DNA from: Anaerolineales bacterium | Lineage (GTDB): Bacteria > Chloroflexota > Anaerolineae > Anaerolineales > Villigracilaceae | Length of the DNA: 47,310 nt | Direction of reading: 5' to 3' | Assembly: GCA_016744335.1 (NCBI GenBank) | Contig: JADGEO010000029.1 | Span: 1 to 47,310, forward strand | Shown: positions 27,385 to 36,097 of the stretch, piece after piece | How positions within the stretch are numbered: the first letter of the stretch is position 1 | Layout of the letters: every line of letters begins with the position of its first letter | Made by a program: the position numbers and the translations under genes | The notes under the pieces: generated by a model | Seen by the model: only the letters and a program-made list of their open reading frames with translations | The model's database searches: none | What the model was told of the DNA's origin: nothing

Positions 27385-28239
27385 ATGTCTGACCGTAAAA
27401 AAGTAACTCTCCGCACCCTCTTTAGCAAAGCTGAGAAAAAAGAACCCATCTCTTGGCTAACTTGCTATGATTATCCCACCGCCTACCTGCAAGAAGAAGC
27501 GGGCATCGATATGATCCTCGTTGGCGATAGCCTCGGCATGACCATGCTCGGCTACGATGGCACACTTCCCGTCACGATGGAAGATATGATGCGCCACACC
27601 CAAGCTGTTCGACGTGGTGCGCCAAACGTCTTCATCGTTGGCGATATGCCTTATATGAGCTATCAGCCCAGTAACGAAATCGCAGTTAAAAACGCTGGAC
27701 GTTTCATGGCAGAAGCTGGCTGTGATGCTATCAAGCTAGAAGGTGGCAAAGCGATGGCTCCCCGCATTAAGGCAATTGTAGATGCTGGAATCCCCGCTAT
27801 TGGGCATCTTGGTCTCACTCCGCAAAGTGTCGCCGCTCTTGGCGGCTTCCGCGTGCAGGGACGTGGCGCGGCGCAGGCAAAACAAATCATGGATGACGCA
27901 AAAGCCCTCGAAGAAGCCGGCGCATCGCTCATCTTGCTCGAAATGGTGCCCGACCGCGTCACCGCAATGATCACCGAAGCCGCCGATAACTGCCTCATCA
28001 TGAGCTTAGGCGCAGGTCCCGATGCTCACGGTCAATTGCTCATTTATCATGATATGTTTGGGCTGTATCCCAAGTTCAAACCACGTATGGCAAAAGTTTA
28101 CGGCAACGCAGGCGAAGTTATTCTCAATGGTCTGACAGCGTATGCAAACGAAGTCAGTTCCAAAGAATTTCCACAAAAAGAAAACTGGTTCACCATCAAA
28201 GATGATGAATTTGATGATTTGAAGAAATTACTTGACTAA
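27385..28239 (+). CDS. panB: 3-methyl-2-oxobutanoate hydroxymethyltransferase
   Basis: 284 residues behind AAGGAG. Transfers a hydroxymethyl group from methylene-tetrahydrofolate to 2-oxoisovalerate, making ketopantoate for pantothenate and coenzyme A. Motifs: ISWLTCYDYPTAYLQEEAGI, LVGDSLGMTMLGYDGTLPVT (metal Asp), VGDMPYMSYQ, AIKLEGGKAM, PAIGHLGLTPQS and LEMVPDRVTAMIT with the catalytic Glu. Length is normal. panC and panD are not in the window. A strong hairpin follows the stop codon. Confidence 0.96.
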   Translation: MSDRKKVTLRTLFSKAEKKEPISWLTCYDYPTAYLQEEAGIDMILVGDSLGMTMLGYDGTLPVTMEDMMRHTQAVRRGAPNVFIVGDMPYMSYQPSNEIAVKNAGRFMAEAGCDAIKLEGGKAMAPRIKAIVDAGIPAIGHLGLTPQSVAALGGFRVQGRGAAQAKQIMDDAKALEEAGASLILLEMVPDRVTAMITEAADNCLIMSLGAGPDAHGQLLIYHDMFGLYPKFKPRMAKVYGNAGEVILNGLTAYANEVSSKEFPQKENWFTIKDDEFDDLKKLLD

Positions 28240-28247
28240 ATCTAATG

Positions 28248-28280
28248 AAACCTGATAGGTCTTCAAGACCTGTCAGGTTT
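28248..28280 (+). terminator. Hairpin after panB
   Basis: AAACCTGATAGGTCTT and AAGACCTGTCAGGTTT pair over 16 bases with one G-T pair around a one-base turn, then TTTT. It lies nine bases after panB and ends 12 bases before the start chosen for the aminotransferase. ACCTGTCAGGT-type palindromes are also a common dispersed repeat. Confidence 0.65.
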
Positions 28281-28292
28281 TGGTATATAACC

Positions 28293-29456
28293 ATGACCTA
28301 CGCAAACCGAACAAACCACTTAAAAGTAGAAGGGGCGTATGCCGTTCTTGCCAAAGCGCAAGCTCTTGAAGTAGATGGGCGGGATATTGTCCACTTTGAG
28401 ATTGGACAGCCCGATTTCGACACTTTCGCCAATATCGGATTAGCGGGGATGCGGGCAATCGCCAACGGAAAGACCAATTACACCCCGCCCGCCGGAACAC
28501 CCGCGTTTCGACTTGCTATCGCTATGGACGCATCTGCGCGGCGTGGAGTTGATATATCGCCCGAGCAAGTTGTTGTTAGCCCAGGTGGGAAACCCAACAT
28601 CTTCTTCCCGACAATGGCTCTCGTCAATCCTGGAGACGAAGTTATTTATCCGAACCCCGGCTTCCCCACGTATGAAGCGATGATCGGGGTTGCAGGCGGC
28701 GTACCAGTCCCTGTCCCGCTGGTCGAAGAGAATAACTTCTCCTTTGATCTGGATGTCTTCGATAAACTCATCAACGAAAAAACGAAGATGATTATCATCA
28801 ACTCGCCGAGTAATCCCACTGGCGGCATCATCCCCAAAGCAGATTTAGAGCATATCGCCGCCGCCGCAAAAAAATACGATGCGTGGGTGCTTTCTGATGA
28901 AATTTACGCCCGAATTGTCTACGACGGCATGGATGATGCCCCCTCGATTTATGCTTTGCCCGACATGGCAGAACGCACCATCATCATGGATGGCTTCTCA
29001 AAAACCTACGCCATGACAGGCTGGCGGCTTGGGTACGGAATCATGCCCGAAGAGCTGGCGCACCGTGTGGGGCTGTTGTTGACACATTCCGTTGGCTCAA
29101 CGGCAGAGTTTACCCAGTATGCAGGTCTCGAAGCCCTCACTGGCGACCAAGACCAAGTAGATGCTGTTGTGGCAGAATATGAACGCCGCCGCAACGTCAT
29201 CGTAGATGGGCTGAATTCCTTGCCCGGCATTTCCTGCCAAAAACCACAAGGCGCGTTCTACGTCTTCCCGAATATCACAGGCTTAGGCAAATCATCCGAT
29301 GAAGTCGCCAACTGGATGCTCGAAGAAGCGGGCGTAGCTCTCTTGCCCGGCACATCCTTCGGTGCACACGGAGAAGGCTATTTGCGGCTTTCTTATGCGA
29401 ATTCTGTAGAGAATATCGAGAAAGCGATTGAGAAGATGGGGAAGATTTTGAAGTAG
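28293..29456 (+). CDS. Class I/II PLP-dependent aminotransferase
   Basis: 387 residues from ATG 28293 (MTYANRTNHLKVEGAYAVLA). The ATG at 28245 is rejected because it falls in the hairpin. The PLP-binding Lys is in MDGFSKTYAMTGWRLGYG. Other fold type I marks are FEIGQPDFDT, NYTPPAGTPAFRLAIA, YPNPGFPTYE, INSPSNPTGG, SDEIYARIVYDG and the substrate-carboxylate Arg near GYLRLSYAN. Best fit is an aspartate aminotransferase-like enzyme (AspC, subgroup I-gamma). With lysC and asd nearby, an aspartate-family role is reasonable, but substrate range in this group is wide. No strong ribosome site is visible. Confidence 0.88.
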   Translation: MTYANRTNHLKVEGAYAVLAKAQALEVDGRDIVHFEIGQPDFDTFANIGLAGMRAIANGKTNYTPPAGTPAFRLAIAMDASARRGVDISPEQVVVSPGGKPNIFFPTMALVNPGDEVIYPNPGFPTYEAMIGVAGGVPVPVPLVEENNFSFDLDVFDKLINEKTKMIIINSPSNPTGGIIPKADLEHIAAAAKKYDAWVLSDEIYARIVYDGMDDAPSIYALPDMAERTIIMDGFSKTYAMTGWRLGYGIMPEELAHRVGLLLTHSVGSTAEFTQYAGLEALTGDQDQVDAVVAEYERRRNVIVDGLNSLPGISCQKPQGAFYVFPNITGLGKSSDEVANWMLEEAGVALLPGTSFGAHGEGYLRLSYANSVENIEKAIEKMGKILK

Positions 29457-29477
29457 TGTTTTGAAATTGTAAATATG

Positions 29478-29515
29478 AAAAAAGGTCTGAATACTTTTGT
29501 GTTCAGACCTTTTTC
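29478..29515 (+). terminator. Rho-independent terminator of the aminotransferase gene
   Basis: AAAAAAGGTCTGAA and TTCAGACCTTTTTC form a 14-base stem with a 10-base loop and a T-rich tail, 21 bases after the stop codon. Confidence 0.85.
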
Positions 29516-29622
29516 TTTTCTAGTGATTATATTTGTTTGAAATTCTCGCCGCATACCTGAACCGAAGGTGGGGCAGCTTACGTGGAGTTGGGGTGCGTAC
29601 TGACTTAAAAGAAGTTTCTGTT

Positions 29623-29994
29623 TTATGCCGCAACCGTCACTGGCGTTTTGAGTAATGATGTAATTGGAATAGATTCTGAATATGTGGGGGTATATGTTGA
29701 CAGAGATAATATATTGGTTACGGGCGAACTTTGAATAATTCCTAAGACTAACTCTTTTAGTTCTTCCGACAACTCAGCAAGACCTGTAAGAGGAAAACTA
29801 CGAGGACCAAAACTAGCCTTCTGTGCTAAAAGCGAATAATCAAAAAAAGTAATTCCTATTGCTTGGCGTTTATCTTTATCAATGCGCAATAGAATATTAT
29901 TATTTAATTCAATACCTGTAGCCTTTGCTTCTGGGACAAAGGAAACATATAAAGTATCACTTATTTCATCGTAATTAAAATTTGTTTTACTCAT
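29623..29994 (-). CDS. DUF2283 protein, possible antitoxin
   Basis: 123 residues. The first 50 residues match the DUF2283 pattern (FNYDEISDTLYVSFVPEAKA, then NNILLRIDKDKRQAIGITFF), a small beta-rich domain often encoded beside a small toxin-like partner. The remaining tail, rich in Ser and Thr, is not recognised. It starts five bases after the stop of the upstream gene, and its AGGATAAAAATT ribosome site overlaps that stop, so the two are coupled. The gene order toxin-like then DUF2283 is what suggests an antitoxin; direct evidence is lacking. Confidence 0.7.
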   Translation of the reverse strand: MSKTNFNYDEISDTLYVSFVPEAKATGIELNNNILLRIDKDKRQAIGITFFDYSLLAQKASFGPRSFPLTGLAELSEELKELVLGIIQSSPVTNILSLSTYTPTYSESIPITSLLKTPVTVAA

Positions 29995-29999
29995 AATTT

Positions 30000-30326
30000 T
30001 TATCCTATCTCTTTCTGAAAGGCGGTGACTATGTAATTATTGGAAATTATTTCCCCTGCTCGTTCTCCAAACCTAAAAAGGACGATAACAACAATGTGAG
30101 TGTTGTATTCTGCTAAATTATCAAACATTTTGCTGTAACGATATTTTCGGGGATTGATGGAATCTTGTACTCGTTTACCAGAATGAACGGTCTCTTTTAG
30201 TTCTTCTTCGTAATCTATCATTTCTGGATGGTTGATTGCTTCAACAATGTGTTCCCACCGTTCTTGGGTCAGATAAATCGAATTGCTGTACCCATCATTT
30301 ATAGTCCATCGTTTGTCAGATTGCAT
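30000..30326 (-). CDS. Putative small nuclease toxin (barnase/RelE-like superfamily)
   Basis: 108 residues from ATG 30326, chosen over the longer frame because it follows AAGG and the upstream residues look non-coding. The layout is YLTQERWEHIVEAINHPEMI, then a helix and basic strand (VHSGKRVQDSINPRKYRYSK), then THIVVIVLFRFG, ending NNYIVTAFQKEIG. An early RWxHI with a late strand and (V/I)xTA(F/Y) recalls the PBECR/DUF4258-like RNase toxin families. Paired with a DUF2283 gene it fits a type II toxin-antitoxin module. The family call is by pattern; the possible catalytic His and basic residues are candidates only. Confidence 0.6.
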   Translation of the reverse strand: MQSDKRWTINDGYSNSIYLTQERWEHIVEAINHPEMIDYEEELKETVHSGKRVQDSINPRKYRYSKMFDNLAEYNTHIVVIVLFRFGERAGEIISNNYIVTAFQKEIG

Positions 30327-30592
30327 AGTTTTGCTTACCTTGATATTCGTTTTGTTAATTCTATCATACGAAAATACCAATGCTGAATACGAGCTACCTA
30401 ACCAGATGATATACCGCACTCTTGCGGCACAAAACTATGTTCCGAAGATTATACGGCAAGTGAGTGATTCTAAACAGGCAAAACTAGCACATTATGGTAA
30501 AGTACGCAAAAATAGAAACAACTACTCACCCTCTAGACTTCGGAAGTCTCGGAGACCTGTTTCTGATAGAGTCTCCTAAGCAAGCAATCTTT

Positions 30593-30639
30593 AAAAACAA
30601 AGTCCTCCTTTTCTCTCAGAAAAGAAGGACTTTGTTTTT
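30593..30639 (-). terminator. Terminator downstream of the DsbA-like gene
   Basis: AAAAACAAAGTCCT and AGGACTTTGTTTTT, plus inner CTTTTCT/AGAAAAG, make a long stem with a CTC loop. T-rich on both strands, so it may work in either direction, 17 bases past the DsbA-like stop. Two smaller hairpins (AGACTTC/GAAGTCT and GGAGAC/GTCTCC, 30535-30576) lie beside it. Confidence 0.8.
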
Positions 30640-30655
30640 ATTTTAGAATAATTCT

Positions 30656-31360
30656 TTAATTTCCAGTTGCCGCTAAGCCTTCATCAATTACCTGACGAAA
30701 AGCCTCAATAGGATAATTGCCCGGTAATAACTGCTCTATTACTTCTCCATCTACGACATAAGAAATAATAAAAGAGGGTGTTCCCGAGATGCCAGCCGCC
30801 TGCGCATCTGCTTCGTCTTGATTGGCGCGCTCAAGGTATTTGCTGGTAGACATACAAGCGTCATAGGCATCCATTTCTACGCCGACAGTTTCAGCCCACT
30901 TAGCCATTATTCCTTCATCAAAAGATGAAGTTTGGTTTGCAAAAATAATATCGTGCATCTCCCAAAACTTATTTTGTTCCCCAGCGCAATAAGATGCCTC
31001 AGCAGAAAGCAGAGATTCATCGCCACCAATCATTCCGCCCGCTGTTCTATAAACGAAATGAACATCGCCTGTTTCAACATACTCTTCTACCAAAATAGGC
31101 TCTGTATTCAAAGCAAAATCCCCGCAATGCCCGCAATGATAATCAGAAAATTCAACAATCTTAATGGGTGCATTAGGGTCGCCCATGGCATTATCGTCTG
31201 CCATATAGCGCGTATCAAACTCAACACTTGGTTGTACATTTGAGTAAATTATTACAGCCATAATCAAACCAGCTCCAATAATAATTGCCCCAAGCGTTAT
31301 CATTTTGCGTTGTTTTTTATCTTTTTCTCGGCGTTGACGAATTTCTTGACGTTTGCTCAT
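30656..31360 (-). CDS. Membrane-anchored DsbA-family thioredoxin-like oxidoreductase
   Basis: 234 residues. A very basic start (MSKRQEIRQRREKDKKQRK) precedes one membrane helix (ITLGAIIIGAGLIMAVIIYS); the rest faces outward. The DSBA-like domain has the redox pair CGHC in FSDYHCGHCGDFA near residue 76, a helical insert and the cis-Pro loop AAGISGTPSFIIS. It would form or shuffle disulfides in exported proteins such as the Cys-rich lipoproteins in this window. Similar anchored proteins occur with VKOR-type partners, but no such gene is adjacent. CAGGAGAAAAT precedes the ATG. Confidence 0.9.
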   Translation of the reverse strand: MSKRQEIRQRREKDKKQRKMITLGAIIIGAGLIMAVIIYSNVQPSVEFDTRYMADDNAMGDPNAPIKIVEFSDYHCGHCGDFALNTEPILVEEYVETGDVHFVYRTAGGMIGGDESLLSAEASYCAGEQNKFWEMHDIIFANQTSSFDEGIMAKWAETVGVEMDAYDACMSTSKYLERANQDEADAQAAGISGTPSFIISYVVDGEVIEQLLPGNYPIEAFRQVIDEGLAATGN

Positions 31361-31538
31361 ATTTTCTCCTGTTTAATCAAATAATTTTAGATGGATATTC
31401 TGCCATATTACAGGTTTTTTGTCCAATTAGAGAAGATTAAGAAAAAGATGGATATGGGACAGGTGTGCGCGTACTTCGACGTGGCTCAGTACATGCTTTG
31501 GGCTTGCTCCCGTTTAAAGAGCGGATGCCGGTCTCAGG

Positions 31539-32465
31539 CTATTTTTCGCTAAATTCTGCGCTGGCTTCATCTAATGCGGCTACTTGGTCTTCTGTTAGTT
31601 TCCAGCCAAGTGCGCCTGCGTTGGCTTCGGCTTGTTTTGCGTTTTTTGCGCCGGGAATGGGCATTGTCCCTTTGCAAATGAGCCAATTAAGAGCCACTTG
31701 TGCATTTGTTTTGCCCCCTTGGTCTTGTCCTATTTGGGTCATTAGTCTTAATAAGGTCGGGAGCTTGGGCAAAATGCGCGCGGCTTTTCTTCCGCGCATC
31801 CCCGGTGGAGGCGAATCGACTGTATATTTACCGGTCAGCAAGCCCATAGCTAGGGGCGAATACGCAATAAGCCGAATGTCCAGTTCGTGGCATCGGGCAA
31901 GTAATCCGCTCGTCTCTGCGCGTCGATTTAAAAGATGATATTCCACCTGATTAGAGGCTAAGGGAATTTCGTGCCGCGCTAAAGCTGAGTAGGCTTGGAG
32001 CATTTGGCTTTCAGAATAATTAGAAACGCCAACTGTGCGCGTTAACTCTTCTTGAACGGCAATGGCGAGTTCGTCCATCCAGGTTTCTATAGAGCGGGGC
32101 GGGATGTGCCAGTGTATTTGATAAAGATCGACAGATGCAACGTCTAATCTTTCAAGGCTGTGGCGCAGGGCGCGTAAAAGTGCTTTTTTGCGGAGACGCC
32201 ACGGGTAGGGCATAAATTTTGTAGCAAGGAGTACTGGGGCGTCTGTGGTTTTGAGAAATTCTCCGATGAGTCTTTCAGAACGCCCTCGTCCATATACTTC
32301 GGCGGTATCTATAAGGCGCACACTTTTTTCGAGCGATGTATCGAATGCGCCGCGTATATCTTCGTCTGAATAACTGCCCCCGTAATTCCAAATAATGCGA
32401 TCTCCCCAAGCCCAAGCCCCTACCCCCATTTCTGTTGCATGTAAAAAGCGCGTAGATGCGTCCAT
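31539..32465 (-). CDS. Aldo/keto reductase
   Basis: 308 residues, ACGGAGAAAAC ribosome site. A TIM-barrel NADPH-dependent reductase with the catalytic set visible: Asp in RLIDTAEVYGRGRSERLIG (also the Tyr), Lys in LLATKFMPYPW and His in YQIHWHIPPRSIE. NADP contacts are in IAYSPLAMGLLTGKY and MPIPGAKNAKQAEANAGAL. It lacks a signal peptide. It belongs to the bacterial general-stress/plant-type AKR group; the physiological carbonyl substrate is unknown. No obvious partner gene adjoins it. Confidence 0.92.
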   Translation of the reverse strand: MDASTRFLHATEMGVGAWAWGDRIIWNYGGSYSDEDIRGAFDTSLEKSVRLIDTAEVYGRGRSERLIGEFLKTTDAPVLLATKFMPYPWRLRKKALLRALRHSLERLDVASVDLYQIHWHIPPRSIETWMDELAIAVQEELTRTVGVSNYSESQMLQAYSALARHEIPLASNQVEYHLLNRRAETSGLLARCHELDIRLIAYSPLAMGLLTGKYTVDSPPPGMRGRKAARILPKLPTLLRLMTQIGQDQGGKTNAQVALNWLICKGTMPIPGAKNAKQAEANAGALGWKLTEDQVAALDEASAEFSEK

Positions 32466-32528
32466 GTTTTCTCCGTTAGATTCGCCCCATTTTACTGCTT
32501 TTTGGGGATTTGTGAAGAGGGGATGCGC

Positions 32529-32572
32529 GAAAAAGTCAAAAGGGCTTTCATAAAAGCTCTTTTGACTTTTTC
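32529..32572 (-). terminator. Terminator between membrane-protein gene and aldo/keto reductase gene
   Basis: GAAAAAGTCAAAAG and CTTTTGACTTTTTC, with inner GCTTT/AAAGC, form a near-perfect long stem, T-rich on both strands. A second small hairpin AGACTTC/GAAGTCT follows at about 32576-32594. Confidence 0.75.
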
Positions 32573-32605
32573 TTTAGACTTCTTGCAGAAGTCTATATTA
32601 TCCAT

Positions 32606-32680
32606 GCTCTCTGCGCCGTTCTCGGCGCAGGTTTCTCAAGAATACGCCGCTGAGGACGGCGGATAGGGCATTTACAGAGG
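32606..32680. repeat. 75-base two-hairpin repeat, copy A
   Basis: Related to 36098-36172. The first hairpin is CTGCGCCG/CGGCGCAG with a TTCT loop, followed by a second GC-rich hairpin around CGCCGCTGAGGACGGCGG, and both copies end ACAGAGG. It lies seven bases past the stop codon of the membrane-protein gene. Stems are kept by paired changes between the copies. Confidence 0.7.
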
Positions 32681-32687
32681 TCTTTTG

Positions 32688-33278
32688 TTATTTGCTCATT
32701 AAATCGCTCACAGATTCTTTAGACTCTTTGATACTGCGTAATTTTGCTGATTGGTCGTGCCAGAAACTTGACCCCGCGCTGGCGGCTAAGCCACTGAGTA
32801 TTATTCCCGTATTCCGGATTGTAGTTTCAGGCAAATCTTGGGGGAAGGCAACAAAATCAGCTAAGATTTCTAATGTGTCAATATTAAATAAGAAAGCGAA
32901 GACAACGCCTACAATTATTGAGAGAAGCCGAATAGTACCTCTACGTTTTTGTTCGTTTTGAAAATACTTAGCAGTGGCTTCACTTGCGGCAGTTGTTATT
33001 TCTTTGGTAGATGCCCCTTTTTTTAGTTCTTCTAAGGTAGACCCAACCGATGTAAGTGCTTTGTTTAGTGCATCAATTCTGCCTTGTTCTAAATCGTCGT
33101 CATTATTTAGCCAAATTTTCACTTCTTTTAGCACTTCCTCTGGTGAGGGCTTGCCTTTGAGCGGTGAATTTCCTGGAATTTTTAGCCAGCTAATTACCGC
33201 CTCGACCATGATAGCCAATACAGCCATCAATGCCATATATGTTCCTAGTATGGCTATTGCGTTATCAATACTATCCAT
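32688..33278 (-). CDS. Membrane protein of unknown function
   Basis: 196 residues, AAGGAAGG ribosome site. The N-terminus carries one membrane helix (AILGTYMALMAVLAIMVEAV). A cytosolic helical part rich in Glu and Lys (about residues 35-110, with KEVKIWLNNDDDLEQGRIDA) could form a coiled coil. Two further helices follow (LLSIIVGVVFAFLFNIDTLE and NTGIILSGLAASAGSSFWHD), then a short charged tail. The GLAASAGSSFWHD turn looks conserved-type, but I do not recognise a family. A stand-alone gene flanked by hairpins on its 3' side. Confidence 0.75.
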   Translation of the reverse strand: MDSIDNAIAILGTYMALMAVLAIMVEAVISWLKIPGNSPLKGKPSPEEVLKEVKIWLNNDDDLEQGRIDALNKALTSVGSTLEELKKGASTKEITTAASEATAKYFQNEQKRRGTIRLLSIIVGVVFAFLFNIDTLEILADFVAFPQDLPETTIRNTGIILSGLAASAGSSFWHDQSAKLRSIKESKESVSDLMSK

Positions 33279-33480
33279 TTTGAACCTTCCTTTTTGTATT
33301 CTCAGATTCTTTTGTTTGTAACTTATTGAGCAGGTATAAAATCGGCTTCTTCTTTATCTATTCCCACTTTTTACTATACAATAATTTTGCACATTATTCA
33401 AGAAAAAAAGGTTGAAACTCACTTACCAATCTCCGCATCTGCGTGGTATAGTTTCGCCCCTAATTATGGAGAATAAATCT

Positions 33481-34662
33481 ATGCCTCAAGACGTTAACAT
33501 GCAAGACAAAAAAGAAGATGCTTTTCAAGCAGAGCAAGTTTTTATCATTTCAAGTGGACATTTTATTCACGATGTTTATTCCGCTTTTTTAGTGCCGCTA
33601 TTGCCCTTATTAATTGAAAAGTTTTCATTAACCCTAGCCATGGCAGGCTCTTTGAGCGCGGTTATGCAATTCCCTGCGTTGCTAAACCCTCTAATTGGGC
33701 GTTTAGCAGATAAATCGAATGCGCGTTATTTTGTAGTGGTAGCGCCAGCTGTAACAGCGACTATCATGAGCGTAATGGGATTTGCCCCTAGTTATTATGC
33801 GCTTTTAGTTACCCTTTTTGTAGCGGGGATTAGTGTAGTTGCATTTCACGCTCCCGCCCCCGCAATGGTTGCGCGCGTGTCTGGTAAACGTATAGGCAAG
33901 GGGATGGGCTGGTTCATGGCGGGTGGGGAGCTTGGACGCACATTAGGACCGATCCTCGCAGTTTGGGCGGCAACCACATGGACATTAGAGGGAATGTCTC
34001 GTGTTGCGGTCTTGGGATGGGGAATGTCTCTCGTTTTGTTTTGGCGGCTTAAAGATATTCCTATTGAGAGAAAGGAAGAGAGTGGGTTTAGAAAAAATTT
34101 GCCAAAATTGCGCTCCGTATTTCTCCCCTTAACCCTTATTCTTCTTTTTCGTACAGCAATGACTGTTAGTATGACCACCTATTTACCGATTTTCATGAAA
34201 ATAAACGGGGCTAGTCTTTGGTTGGCGGGTGCGGCTCTTGTCATTATGGAGAGTGCGGGCGTAGCAGGAGCGTTATCCGTTGGTTCGATTAGTGACCGAG
34301 TTGGTCGCAAGTCAGTTTTGCTTTTTTCTGCCATTTTTTCACCACTTTTGGTCATTGTCTTTTTAAATTTGAGCGGATGGTTCTTGGTTCCTCTTTTGTT
34401 GGCAATTGGTTTTGTTACACTTTCTGTGGGTCCTGTTTTCTTGGCTTTGATTCAAGACCATTTTCCTGAAAATCGCTCTACAGCAAATGGAACCTATATG
34501 TTCCTTGCTTTTATTACCCGTTTCCCTGCAACAATTATCGTTGGTGTCCTTGGCGATCAGTTTGGCTTAGAAACAGCCTTTTTGTGGAGCGCCCTCCTCG
34601 CATTTTTGATGATTCCCGCTATCTTTATGTTGCCCAAAGAATCACGAGAAAAAATTGCGTAA
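33481..34662 (+). CDS. MFS transporter, fosmidomycin-resistance (Fsr)-like
   Basis: 393 residues from ATG 33481, which has GGAG nine bases upstream; longer in-frame starts are rejected. Twelve membrane helices are apparent. The first half shows SSGHFIHDVYSAFLVPLLPL, characteristic of the Fsr subgroup, and the loop GRLADKSNARY in place of the classical GxxxDRxGRR; the second half has SVGSISDRVGRKSVLLFSA. Probably a proton-driven exporter of small molecules or drugs. Not obviously linked to a regulator. The 3' end is 26 bases from the next gene. Confidence 0.9.
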   Translation: MPQDVNMQDKKEDAFQAEQVFIISSGHFIHDVYSAFLVPLLPLLIEKFSLTLAMAGSLSAVMQFPALLNPLIGRLADKSNARYFVVVAPAVTATIMSVMGFAPSYYALLVTLFVAGISVVAFHAPAPAMVARVSGKRIGKGMGWFMAGGELGRTLGPILAVWAATTWTLEGMSRVAVLGWGMSLVLFWRLKDIPIERKEESGFRKNLPKLRSVFLPLTLILLFRTAMTVSMTTYLPIFMKINGASLWLAGAALVIMESAGVAGALSVGSISDRVGRKSVLLFSAIFSPLLVIVFLNLSGWFLVPLLLAIGFVTLSVGPVFLALIQDHFPENRSTANGTYMFLAFITRFPATIIVGVLGDQFGLETAFLWSALLAFLMIPAIFMLPKESREKIA

Positions 34663-34688
34663 TTTCTAAAATCCTGAGTAAAAATAAA

Positions 34689-36017
34689 ATGTCTCAATCG
34701 CCCTTGTCTTTAAACCGCATCTTCAAAGTTTGGCTTCCTCTTGCCACAAGTTGGCTTCTTATGGGTATGGAAATGCCCATTATAAGCGCAGTAATTGCTC
34801 GCCTTGAGAACCCCAAAATAAACCTTGCCGCCTATGGCGGAATCGTTTTTCCCATTGCTCTCATTATTGAAGCCCCTGTTATTATGCTTCTCGCCGCATC
34901 TACTGCCCTGAGCAAAGATTGGGCATCGTATAAAAAACTTCGCAATTATATGATCGTGGCTGGTGCCACGCTTACCGCTCTGCATCTTTTCATCGCCCTT
35001 ACCCCGCTATATTATTTTGTTACAGTAACTTTACTTGGCTCACCGGAAGAAATCATTGAACCCGCTCGAATCGGATTGGTCATTATGACGCCGTGGACAT
35101 GGACAATTGCCTACCGCCGCCTTAATCAGGGTGTTATGATTCGCTTTGATCATTCAAAAATTGTAGGATACGGTACAGCAGTCCGTTTAGGGATGGATAT
35201 CCTTGTTTTAGCCATTGGCTACTATCTCAAATTACCGGGAATTGTAGTTGCCACCAGTGCTGTAGCATCAGGTGTGACAATTGAAGCCATCTATATAGGA
35301 TTCAAAGCCCAACCGATACATCGCGTGGATTTGAAGCCTGCTCCTGTTCTACAACCACCGTTGACGTACCGAGCTTTTGGCGCGTTTTATCTGCCCTTGG
35401 TCATGACATCATTGCTGACACTTTTGATTCAGCCGATGGGCAGTGCCGCACTTAGCAGAATGCCTCACGCTTTAGCCTCTCTAGCGGTTTGGCCCATTGT
35501 TTCGGGATTTATCTTTATGTTCCGCAGTATGGGCGTTGCCTTTAACGAAGTTGTTGTCGCCCTTTTAGATGAGCCTCTTTCGATGAAGCCATTACGCCGA
35601 TTTGCTATGATTCTTTCTATTACGACAACAGGCGCATTGATTCTTATCGCGGCTACACCGCTCTCTAGCCTGTGGCTTGAAGACATATCTGCCCTTTCCC
35701 CCGAATTATTTGTTTTAGCCCGTAACGGTTTATGGATAGCTTTGCTTCTTCCCGCGCTGAGTACTTTCCAAAGCTGGTATCAGGGTGTCTTGCTCAACAG
35801 TGGGAGAACGCGGGCAATCTCAGAAGCAGTTGCACTTTATCTCTTCGTGACAGGGATGGCATTATGGGCTGGTGTGGTTTGGGGAAAAACGACTGGTTTA
35901 TATATTGGCTTGGCCGCGTTTAGCCTTGCTATGCTCATTCAAACCTTTTGGCTCTGGGCACGAAGTCGAAAAGCCCTTCATGCTCTTTGTGTGCGCGATG
36001 CCTGTGAAGCCGCTTAA
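34689..36017 (+). CDS. Polytopic membrane protein, MATE/ANKH-like
   Basis: 442 residues from ATG 34689; an upstream in-frame start would overlap the MFS gene by 79 bases and is not preferred. About twelve membrane helices. The start FKVWLPLATSWLLMGMEMPI and SAVIARLENPKINLAAYGGI resembles the first helices of MOP-superfamily proteins, particularly the progressive-ankylosis (ANKH)-like branch, where EAPVIMLLAASTALSK is typical. TWTIAYRRLNQGVMIRFDHS marks the loop of that group. Transport of a small anion or drug is plausible, but the substrate is unknown. Ribosome site weak; it may be coupled to the MFS gene. Confidence 0.75.
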   Translation: MSQSPLSLNRIFKVWLPLATSWLLMGMEMPIISAVIARLENPKINLAAYGGIVFPIALIIEAPVIMLLAASTALSKDWASYKKLRNYMIVAGATLTALHLFIALTPLYYFVTVTLLGSPEEIIEPARIGLVIMTPWTWTIAYRRLNQGVMIRFDHSKIVGYGTAVRLGMDILVLAIGYYLKLPGIVVATSAVASGVTIEAIYIGFKAQPIHRVDLKPAPVLQPPLTYRAFGAFYLPLVMTSLLTLLIQPMGSAALSRMPHALASLAVWPIVSGFIFMFRSMGVAFNEVVVALLDEPLSMKPLRRFAMILSITTTGALILIAATPLSSLWLEDISALSPELFVLARNGLWIALLLPALSTFQSWYQGVLLNSGRTRAISEAVALYLFVTGMALWAGVVWGKTTGLYIGLAAFSLAMLIQTFWLWARSRKALHALCVRDACEAA

Positions 36018-36038
36018 ATAAAAAGATGTCTCATAGGC

Positions 36039-36077
36039 TAGAAGAACCCGTTCCCTCGAAGGGAACGGGTTCTTCTA
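36039..36077 (+). terminator. Strong hairpin after the MATE/ANKH-like gene
   Basis: Eighteen-base arms beginning TAGAAGAACCCGTTCCCT with a 3-base turn, 21 bases after the stop codon. No long T-run follows, so it may also be a repeat element. Confidence 0.6.
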
Positions 36078-36097
36078 ACCGCTGAAATTTTAGGCTC

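Noticed and set aside
28245..28292. Upstream start for the aminotransferase
   Set aside because: It lies within a 16-base-arm hairpin following panB; family N-termini match the start at 28293.
34584..34688. Longer N-terminus for the MATE/ANKH-like protein
   Set aside because: It overlaps the end of the MFS gene by 79 bases and encodes residues unlike a membrane-protein start; ATG 34689 leads straight into the first helix.
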